Assembly (NCBI GenBank): GCA_937873155.1
Contig: CALMVZ010000034.1
Location: forward strand, 62,001 to 126,000
Direction: 5' to 3'
Length of the DNA stretch: 64,000 nt
Origin: an uncultured Bacteroidota bacterium
GTDB taxonomy: Bacteria > Bacteroidota > Bacteroidia > B-17B0 > Aurantibacillaceae
Part shown: positions 36,131 through 42,076 of the stretch, piece after piece
Numbering within the stretch: the stretch's first letter is position 1
Layout: the number at the start of each line of letters is the position of its first letter
The notes under the pieces: model-generated
Told to the model about the DNA's origin: nothing
The model's database searches: none
What the model saw: the letters and a program-made list of their open reading frames with translations, nothing else
Position numbers and translations under genes: made by a program

Positions 36131-36808
36131 ATGAAACCCATCATTCTATTACACGGCGCTATTGGCGCTAAAGATCAATTGGAACCTTTGGCTAAAGAGT
36201 TATCTGCAATCGGTTACCAAACTTATTCATTTAGTTTTTCGGGGCACGGACAAACGCCGTACAGTACTGAATTCAGTATAAAACATTTTGCGTTTGAGTT
36301 GGATCGCTTCGTTACTGAAAATAATTTGGTTAAACCTGATGTGTTTGGTTATAGTATGGGCGGTTATGTGGCTTTATATTTAGCTTCTCAAAAACCGGAT
36401 TGTTTAGGAAAGATCATTACACTGGGAACAAAATTTGCGTGGAGTCCTGAAGCAGCAGTGAAGGAAATAAAAATGCTGGATGCAAAAACTATTATTGAGA
36501 AGATCCCGAAGTTTGCAGCGGCTCTTGAAGCGCGTCACGGAAGGGATTGGGAATTGCTTTTAAAAAGAACAGGGGATATGATGATGGATCTTGGCAATGA
36601 TAATTTATTGGATGCAAGAACTTTTTCCCGGATAAAAAATAAAGTACTGATCGGTTTAGCGGATAATGATTCGATGGTAACCGCAGATGAAACCAATAAT
36701 GCTGCTTCAAAAATTGTAGCTGCGAAACGGTATACTTTACAAAACACCAAGCATCCTATTGAGAGTGTGAATGCAACTGAGCTGGCGAAAGTTATTTCGG
36801 AATTCTGA
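36131..36808 (+). CDS. Alpha/beta hydrolase
   Basis: A 225-aa alpha/beta hydrolase. Residues 1-12 carry the oxyanion HGAIG turn, FGYSMGGYVALYLAS has the nucleophile Ser, DNDSMV gives the catalytic Asp region and NTKHPIE supplies the His. The fold is small, with a short lid. It probably cleaves an ester or thioester. The gene follows the crotonase by 9 bp and ends at a repeat-rich intergenic stretch. Confidence 0.85.
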   Translation: MKPIILLHGAIGAKDQLEPLAKELSAIGYQTYSFSFSGHGQTPYSTEFSIKHFAFELDRFVTENNLVKPDVFGYSMGGYVALYLASQKPDCLGKIITLGTKFAWSPEAAVKEIKMLDAKTIIEKIPKFAAALEARHGRDWELLLKRTGDMMMDLGNDNLLDARTFSRIKNKVLIGLADNDSMVTADETNNAASKIVAAKRYTLQNTKHPIESVNATELAKVISEF

Positions 36809-36824
36809 CAACGCAATGGAAGAA

Positions 36825-36992
36825 CCCCCTCCCCGCAAGCGGGACTCCCCCTTGTAAAGAGGGAGAAATTTTCTTCTTCCAAATGGAGATTCCTACTAAG
36901 ATGATCTTCTTAATAGGAATCTCCTATAATAAACGCGAAATATTTTCTCCCCTTACGAAGGGGGGATGTCACGAAGTGACAGAGGGGTCGGA
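36825..36992. repeat. Dispersed intergenic repeat with nested hairpins
   Basis: The gap contains CCCCGCAAGCGGG and GATGTCACGAAGTGACA hairpins and a pair GGAGATTCCTA / TAGGAATCTCC about 30 bp apart that encloses a loop. The pattern CCTTACGAAGGGGGATGTCACGAAGTGACAG is a familiar kind of Bacteroidota intergenic repeat. No gene is seen. Confidence 0.55.
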
Positions 36993-36993
36993 C

Positions 36994-38052
36994 TTAATCC
37001 CTGTAATCCACCTGCCAGGTACCATCCGGTAAAATGGTGTGGCCCGGAACGTACCATTTCCAGAAATCGTTTGGATGAAAACTTCTGTATCTGTCGCTTT
37101 TTTGAACGCCGGGATATGAAGTGAGTAATTCTGCTGTTACAGGAACAGATGTGTCAACTATTTCAAGAACTGTTGTGTGGAAGCGTATCTCACCGGTGCC
37201 AGCGATGATGCAACCATAAAGAATATTTGAAGCGTTCATAGGCACATCTACAACAATTTCATATTTCGTCCAGGGAGTTGTACCTCTTATGCCACGGTCT
37301 TTTTTTCCGTAGCGCATGTTGTCGAAGGCCAATGCTTCTTTGCCGCCTTTTTTTCCTACTCTTAACCAGAGGCCCGCCCATTCTGCGACGTCCTCAGTTT
37401 TAATGTAACCGGAATAGCGGATCCTTTTTCCCAGGTATTTTTTTGGGATATCACTTACACCATTAGTTTCGTCTGTGCTTAATATCCCTGCACTGAACCC
37501 TTCAATTTTTTTAACCACCGATCTGCAGCAGCAAATCATTTGTCCTGTTGAGTTGTCCGTCCAGCCTGTGTAGCTGTCCTTTGCGGCGCTTCCTACACCC
37601 ATCATCGCTGTTTGGTCGATCGTATCAGGAGGAAAAACTTTATTATCAACTAAATTGTTTGCTTTTGTCGATTGCGAATTTATTTTTACAGGATCGGTTG
37701 ATGTGCTGACTGCGAGAGGTGTTGGAGGAGGAGGTACTTCATTCTTTACAGGAGCAGGTGTGAGTTCTATTATAGTATCAGGTATTGCGGTACTACTAAG
37801 AGAAGTGCTTGTATTTTCTTTTTTCAAATTTAAGATCGCGACTGTTCCTATAATAAGGACCGAAGCGCCGAAGCCGTATTTTAGCATAGTGGATATGTTT
37901 TTAGTTTTTATCGTGAAGCGTGCTTTGCTCTGCTTCATCGGTTTGTTTTTCTTTAATTCATTCTCAATGTTAGTCCAAGCAATTGCCGGAGGTGTTTCCT
38001 TGAAACCATCCCGGTTGTTATCAATAAATAGTTTCAAATCATCTTTCATCAT
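36994..38052 (-). CDS. Probable anti-sigma factor-like membrane protein
   Basis: A 352-aa protein. Its N-terminal 50 residues (MMKDDLKLFIDNNRDGFKETPP...) resemble the cytoplasmic part of Bacteroidota ECF anti-sigma proteins. One membrane helix follows near residues 57-75. The large extracytoplasmic part has a Pro/Thr-rich linker and a beta-sandwich-like domain with a CCCR cysteine cluster. The sigma factor gene lies 171 bp upstream on the same strand. The pairing is inferred from position and N-terminal likeness; the extracytoplasmic domain is not one I know. Confidence 0.6.
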   Translation of the reverse strand: MMKDDLKLFIDNNRDGFKETPPAIAWTNIENELKKNKPMKQSKARFTIKTKNISTMLKYGFGASVLIIGTVAILNLKKENTSTSLSSTAIPDTIIELTPAPVKNEVPPPPTPLAVSTSTDPVKINSQSTKANNLVDNKVFPPDTIDQTAMMGVGSAAKDSYTGWTDNSTGQMICCCRSVVKKIEGFSAGILSTDETNGVSDIPKKYLGKRIRYSGYIKTEDVAEWAGLWLRVGKKGGKEALAFDNMRYGKKDRGIRGTTPWTKYEIVVDVPMNASNILYGCIIAGTGEIRFHTTVLEIVDTSVPVTAELLTSYPGVQKSDRYRSFHPNDFWKWYVPGHTILPDGTWQVDYRD

Positions 38053-38083
38053 TTCTCATTTTTAATTCAACATTCAAAATTTA

Positions 38084-38103
38084 ATCCCGATAGCTATCGG
38101 GAT
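38084..38103. repeat. Dispersed palindrome, copy between the anti-sigma and sigma genes
   Basis: ATCCCGATAGCTATCGGGAT is complete here and is flanked by AACATTCAAAATTTA on the left and CAACATTCATC on the right, so the short flank repeats as well. Confidence 0.8.
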
Positions 38104-38129
38104 CAACATTCATCTTTTTTGTCTCTTCT

Positions 38130-38256
38130 GTCCCTTAAGTCTTATTCCTCAATCTGTCTTGCATCTTGGTTCTTACCGTCTGGCGTCTCTTAAGTCCCTT
38201 TTCTCTCTTTTGTCCCTTAAGTCTTATTCCTCAACCTGTCTTGCATCCTGGTTCTG
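38130..38256 (-). repeat. 45-bp direct repeat duplicating the 3' end of the sigma factor gene
   Basis: Bases 38130-38174 and 38212-38256 are near-identical copies (start GTCCCTTAAGTCTTATTCCTCAA..., 82 bp apart, three or four mismatches). The second copy covers the stop codon and last codons of the ECF sigma gene, so the first is a vestigial partial copy of that 3' end. Confidence 0.75.
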
Positions 38257-38805
38257 ATTGTCTTGTTTCTTCAGCAGCCCGCTTAATTTTTTCCTCGCCC
38301 TCGAGTATTGCGACTTCGAAGTTCCCTCACTGATATTTAACTTCTCTGCGATCATTTTATGACTGTGATCTTCGAAGAGGTATAAACTCAAAATTATTCT
38401 GTAACCATCTGCAAGTTCATTCATGGCGGTTTTCACATCTTCTATTGTGTACTTCATTCCTGTGTCTTCTTCCAAAGGTTCTTCCGGCAGATCTCTTTCA
38501 GCCAACGGAATAAGATCGGCGTTGCGTTTTTTAATAGTTGCTATGCAAGCATTGATCACGATCCGCTTTAGCCAGCTGCCAAAAGAGGCTTTTCCGCTGT
38601 ATTGATGAATGTTCTTAAATGCTGAGATAAAACTTTCCTGTAGCACATCTTTAGCCTCTTCTTTATCGTTCAGCATCCTGCAGCAGATCGTGTACATAGC
38701 TGAGCTGTACAGATCATAAACCTGTTTGAATGCTTCGTTCTTTCCCTGCCTGCATTCTTCTATAAGTATTGCGTTGGGTTCAGTATATGTCAGTGCTTCG
38801 CTCAA
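38224..38805 (-). CDS. ECF sigma factor (RNA polymerase sigma-70 family)
   Basis: A 193-aa sigma factor. Region 2 is clear (YDLYSSAMYTICCRMLNDKEEAKDVLQESFISAFKN, then SFGSWLKRIVINACI) and region 4 contains DHSHKMIAEKLNISEGTSKSQYSRARKKL. Region 3 is absent, as expected for ECF sigma factors. It would direct RNA polymerase to stress or envelope genes. The putative anti-sigma gene follows after 171 bp on the same strand. Confidence 0.93.
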   Translation of the reverse strand: MSEALTYTEPNAILIEECRQGKNEAFKQVYDLYSSAMYTICCRMLNDKEEAKDVLQESFISAFKNIHQYSGKASFGSWLKRIVINACIATIKKRNADLIPLAERDLPEEPLEEDTGMKYTIEDVKTAMNELADGYRIILSLYLFEDHSHKMIAEKLNISEGTSKSQYSRARKKLSGLLKKQDNQNQDARQVEE

Positions 38806-39091
38806 TTAACCGTATTTGACTAAAAGAGAGTAAAACTAAGAAAGGTTGCATTGTTTAAATGTATTTATTTTAATTCTTTTGAAAACGAGTGTTATGGTGA
38901 GCCAGTCGTCCTTCGATCAGGACTGCGCTACGTGGTTGGGAATAGAAATGAATATGTTTTTTAGGACATCAGTTTTACGTCTATAATGCGGTACAAATGG
39001 CCCAAAATCTTACACAGGCAACCAAAAGAGTGCTTATGTATTTAAACTGCCTTATAGATAGAATAGATTTGTACTCTAAACAGAATGAAGA

Positions 39092-39487
39092 ATGAATACC
39101 CCGGAAAGAATAAACGTTTTAATTGTAGATGATAATAGTATCGATGCATTTATTGCGGAAGAAGTATTGAAGCATGATTTTAAAACCCTTTTTGTAACCA
39201 ACGGTTATGCTGCCCTTGAAGCGATAGAAAAGGAAAAATTTGATATTGTATTAATGGACATTAACCTGAATGATCACACCATGGATGGGATCGCGACGAT
39301 GCGGAAGATCAAATACCAACAGAAACATAAGCGTACAAAGATCATCGCAGTAACATCGAGTTCTGACGCAAAGGAATGGTTTATGAAGCAGGGTTTTGAC
39401 GGGCATCATCTGAAGCCATTATCCAGGAAAACAATACTTGAGGAGATCAGGGTTACTTTGAACAGGACTTGTGTGCTGTTATTGTAA
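39092..39487 (+). CDS. Stand-alone response regulator receiver
   Basis: A 131-aa receiver domain with no output domain. Acidic residues Asp13 and Asp14, the phospho-acceptor Asp56 (VLMDINL), Thr88 and Lys108 (HHLKPL) are all in the expected places. It should act by protein-protein interaction or phosphotransfer. A minus-strand DHp-only protein lies 90 bp away, convergent with it. Confidence 0.85.
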   Translation: MNTPERINVLIVDDNSIDAFIAEEVLKHDFKTLFVTNGYAALEAIEKEKFDIVLMDINLNDHTMDGIATMRKIKYQQKHKRTKIIAVTSSSDAKEWFMKQGFDGHHLKPLSRKTILEEIRVTLNRTCVLLL

Positions 39488-39577
39488 ACCGCCGGCGGGT
39501 CTTAACCTAAAGAACTACCGGAGAAAGGTCGGGTACTAGGTGATAGGATCTTATTACAAAGGATCGCTGTTATTTTT

Positions 39578-39910
39578 TTAAAGAAACCTGTCTTTTAATA
39601 TCCTTCTTCTTTTATCAATGTATGAAGACAGTTCTACGGTGAACAGGCTTAAGGATTGTGCGGAACGTTTTATGAATTTTAAGAGTGTAGCAAAGCCCGG
39701 AGGCAGTTTCATCTCGTCAAATAAAGAAGATATCCCCTGGATGTGCGCGATAGACGACCTGACCTTGTGCGATATAATAAAACTGATCTCATCAAGCCAT
39801 ACAGCATATTGTTTCTGCTGTTTTTTTAAGAGTGCAAGTTCTGAATTAGCCTTAAGTAATTCCTTTGTTAACCTTGCCTTTTCTTCAGTATTTAAAAGAT
39901 CTGTCTCCAT
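39578..39910 (-). CDS. DHp-only histidine kinase-like protein
   Basis: From the ATG at 39910 the protein has 110 residues. It is a coiled-coil lead-in (KLLKANSELALLKKQQKQYA-like) and an H-box helix with FIISHKVRSSIAHIQGISSL, then a second helix. The HxVR pattern is that of Bacteroidota PAS-kinase DHp domains. No HATPase domain follows, so it cannot autophosphorylate by itself and may be a phosphotransfer or regulatory dimer. A longer start at 39991 adds an uncharged stretch that looks non-coding. Confidence 0.6.
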   Translation of the reverse strand: METDLLNTEEKARLTKELLKANSELALLKKQQKQYAVWLDEISFIISHKVRSSIAHIQGISSLFDEMKLPPGFATLLKFIKRSAQSLSLFTVELSSYIDKRRRILKDRFL

Positions 39911-40442
39911 TGAGGGTTTAATCAGATACGAAGTTGGAGAATGTAGGGCGGGGATCCTTATATAATTCTTTATGGTAGTTATACAATTCATAGGTATTAT
40001 GGCCTCTTAGCTTTAAGCAGTAGTAAGAACTTTCAAGGCCATTAGGAGTTTTAGTTTTGCGAGACTGGGTTTATCAAAATATTTGATCGGGTAATTTTTT
40101 AGCCATGATCACGCTCCGGTAGTTTGTTACTGCCGCAACATTTTGATGTAAAGTATGAAAACGAAAGCCTTAGCCTGCTAATTTTTTGTAGGACTTATGG
40201 AGTAATGTTGTCAGTTCTTCCAGACTGTCGGAAGAATTTATTGGACGGATCATTATTTTGGAGAGAATGTAATTGATTGTTGTTGCTTATCAAAGATAAC
40301 AATATGAACGATTGCAAATCTGCGCGAGCAGAGTCTAAACGTAATAAAATGTTTCAAGTGATCTTTGGGTTTGTAATGGAGATTGTGTTTCAATTCAGAT
40401 TTCTTCTCTGTCACTTTTTGGCTTGATCCAAAAAGTAACCAA

Positions 40443-40460
40443 TCCCGATAGCTATCGGGA
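40443..40460. repeat. Dispersed palindrome, copy before the tandem array
   Basis: A perfect TCCCGATAGCTATCGGGA. It sits inside a larger dispersed element (around 40405-40560) that begins CACTTTTTGGCTTGATCCAAAAAGT, a repeat that recurs widely in Bacteroidota. The whole span 39992-40630 has no gene I can support. Confidence 0.7.
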
Positions 40461-40670
40461 CAAGAAAATCCGATTCCCCGCGGAATGCCACCCGCCTAGC
40501 GCGGATTTTCAAGCGGCCCACGCGGCGATGAAGGAAGATAGGGCGGAGGATGAAGGTTTTTATCACCTGGCGTGGTTATCAGGGTTCTGAATTACCCATA
40601 AAAGGTAGCGAATTACACATGCTCATACACTATGCATTTATGTTTTTGTATTTTTCATATATGCCTTACT

Positions 40671-40950
40671 CTTTTTCTACATAGTATTGCCTTAAAGCAT
40701 GTATGCTTTGCTCTTTTTCTACATAGCATTGCCTTAAAGCATGTATGCTTTGCTCTTTTTCTACATAGCATTGCCTTAAAGTATGTATGCTTTAATCTTT
40801 TTCTACATAGCACTTACTTAAAGCATGTATGCTTTGCTCTTTTTCTACATAGCATTGCCTTAAAGCATGTAGGCTTTACTCTTTTTCTACATAGGGTTGT
40901 GTTCAAGCATATATGCTTTGATGCTTTGCTACATAGTATTGAAGCGAAAC
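40671..40950. repeat. 42-bp tandem repeat array (about six units plus a partial)
   Basis: Six complete units of exactly 42 bp begin at 40671, 40713, 40755, 40797, 40839 and 40881, and a degenerate partial unit follows. Each has CTTTTTCTACATAG near its start and the inverted repeat AAAGCATGTATGCTTT near its end. Units 1-3 and 5 are nearly identical, 4 and 6 diverge. 42 is a multiple of three, so one frame stays open over the array and gives a 14-residue repeat (FLHSIALKHVCFAL), but this looks like a by-product, since the palindrome is the more conserved element. Confidence 0.9.
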
Positions 40951-41125
40951 TAGATTGCATTGAAATTCCGCAGTTGATCCCAAACCGTTTTCAGATCTGC
41001 ATTTGGCCAAAACCATATGCTTTATTGTTTTAGATTCTTAAAGAAAGTAAATTCAAGTCCAATTCAATTTAAGAGATTGGCACAATCGAAATATTTGGTT
41101 TGTCGGAAGACTGACTTTTACTCAG

Positions 41126-41167
41126 ACCGCCGGGGACTATATAAGAGAGGCCCCGGCGGTTTTTTTG
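41126..41167 (+). terminator. Strong intrinsic terminator downstream of the tandem array
   Basis: ACCGCCGGGG and CCCCGGCGGT form a 10-bp GC-rich stem with a 15-nt loop, followed by TTTTTTG. It ends a plus-strand transcript, although no plus-strand gene lies between 39,487 and here. Confidence 0.85.
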
Positions 41168-41195
41168 TTTTGTATGGAACAAGGCATGGATTGCA

Positions 41196-41213
41196 TCCCG
41201 ATAGTTATCGGGA
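41196..41213. repeat. Degenerate last copy of the dispersed palindrome
   Basis: TCCCGATAGTTATCGGGA has one mismatch from the consensus. It is the rightmost copy I can find; nothing similar appears in the 22.8 kb to its right. Confidence 0.75.
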
Positions 41214-41232
41214 CCGCGCTAACGAACTTAAA

Positions 41233-42042
41233 TTATTGTTTTTTACTCTTTTTTTGAGTGAATACAACAAGACCATCAATATCTTTATCTGGAGGCTCAA
41301 AATTTCTCTTCTTTTGATTTTCTGTAGTAGCTCTTACATAATATGGGGGGTCATCTGTAGAAAATTTTTCAGGGAGCTTAACATCAAAATCACCTACGTT
41401 TTGAAGATCAAAATTTTGAATTGCATAGGCTTCAATGTTTTCAACTATATCGTCGCTTTTTCCATAGTTATTACAGCATACAAGACAATGCCAGGGCTTT
41501 AAAGAGGGGTCTATATCAGATAAGTGTTTTCTGTTACCAGATCTAAGATGGCGAACAGTAAATGCACTGGTTAAAGAGCAGCCATACAAATCTTTTTGTC
41601 GTGGCACTGTTCCGCATGGCCAATTTGATAAATGAGCGGCATTATTTGTTTGAATAAAAAAACAATAAAGTGGAATTTTCGGAACCCCATTAAGTGCGTG
41701 TTGGATTAATTTGTCACATTGATAAATGTGAGTAGTTGGATTCCGGTAATGCAAATGTTCAAATTCTTCTGTTTGAATATTTATTATTTTTGCCTGAACT
41801 CTGAAGCCTATCCAACGTCCTGAGATTCCATTAAACCACCATTCCCAATCTGATCCATTACTACCTTCTTGTCTTTTATTATATACTGTTGTTAGAATTT
41901 CAGTGGGATGCTTAGTTTTAAGTTCTAGCATATTGAGATCCGTTAAGGTTTCTTCCTTTAATTGATAGCTTACATTCCGCCCTTTAAGAATGTCGTCCCA
42001 AGTATCAACTGCAAGTTGTTTGAATGTGTCGCAAAGCGTCAT
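41233..42042 (-). CDS. DUF6615-like protein
   Basis: A 269-aa protein with no signal peptide. The segment GSDWEWWFNGISGRWIGFRVQAK followed by a later ...IPLYCFFIQTN stretch is the pattern I associate with the DUF6615 family, which I recall from memory without being able to check. A CLVCCN cysteine cluster near residue 190 may bind metal. The WE.WW...RVQAK arrangement resembles a PD-(D/E)xK-like E-x-Q-x-K site, but I cannot call it a nuclease with confidence. The gene is 34 bp downstream of the STAND gene and probably co-transcribed. Confidence 0.6.
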   Translation of the reverse strand: MTLCDTFKQLAVDTWDDILKGRNVSYQLKEETLTDLNMLELKTKHPTEILTTVYNKRQEGSNGSDWEWWFNGISGRWIGFRVQAKIINIQTEEFEHLHYRNPTTHIYQCDKLIQHALNGVPKIPLYCFFIQTNNAAHLSNWPCGTVPRQKDLYGCSLTSAFTVRHLRSGNRKHLSDIDPSLKPWHCLVCCNNYGKSDDIVENIEAYAIQNFDLQNVGDFDVKLPEKFSTDDPPYYVRATTENQKKRNFEPPDKDIDGLVVFTQKKSKKQ

Positions 42043-42076
42043 GAGAAAAGTTGATATTAATTTCTATCCTACAACC

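Noticed and set aside
40671-40950. CRISPR array
   Set aside because: The units are contiguous 42-bp repeats with no unique spacers and no cas genes in the window.
40632-41033. A 133-residue open frame over the 42-bp array that translates to FLHSIALKHVCFAL repeats
   Set aside because: The frame stays open only because 42 is a multiple of three. The product is Cys/His/Leu repeats without start context, and the most conserved part of the unit is the palindrome, not the codons.
41017-41502. Open frame of 161 residues on the plus strand
   Set aside because: It crosses the strong terminator and overlaps the DUF6615-like gene on the other strand; composition is not protein-like.
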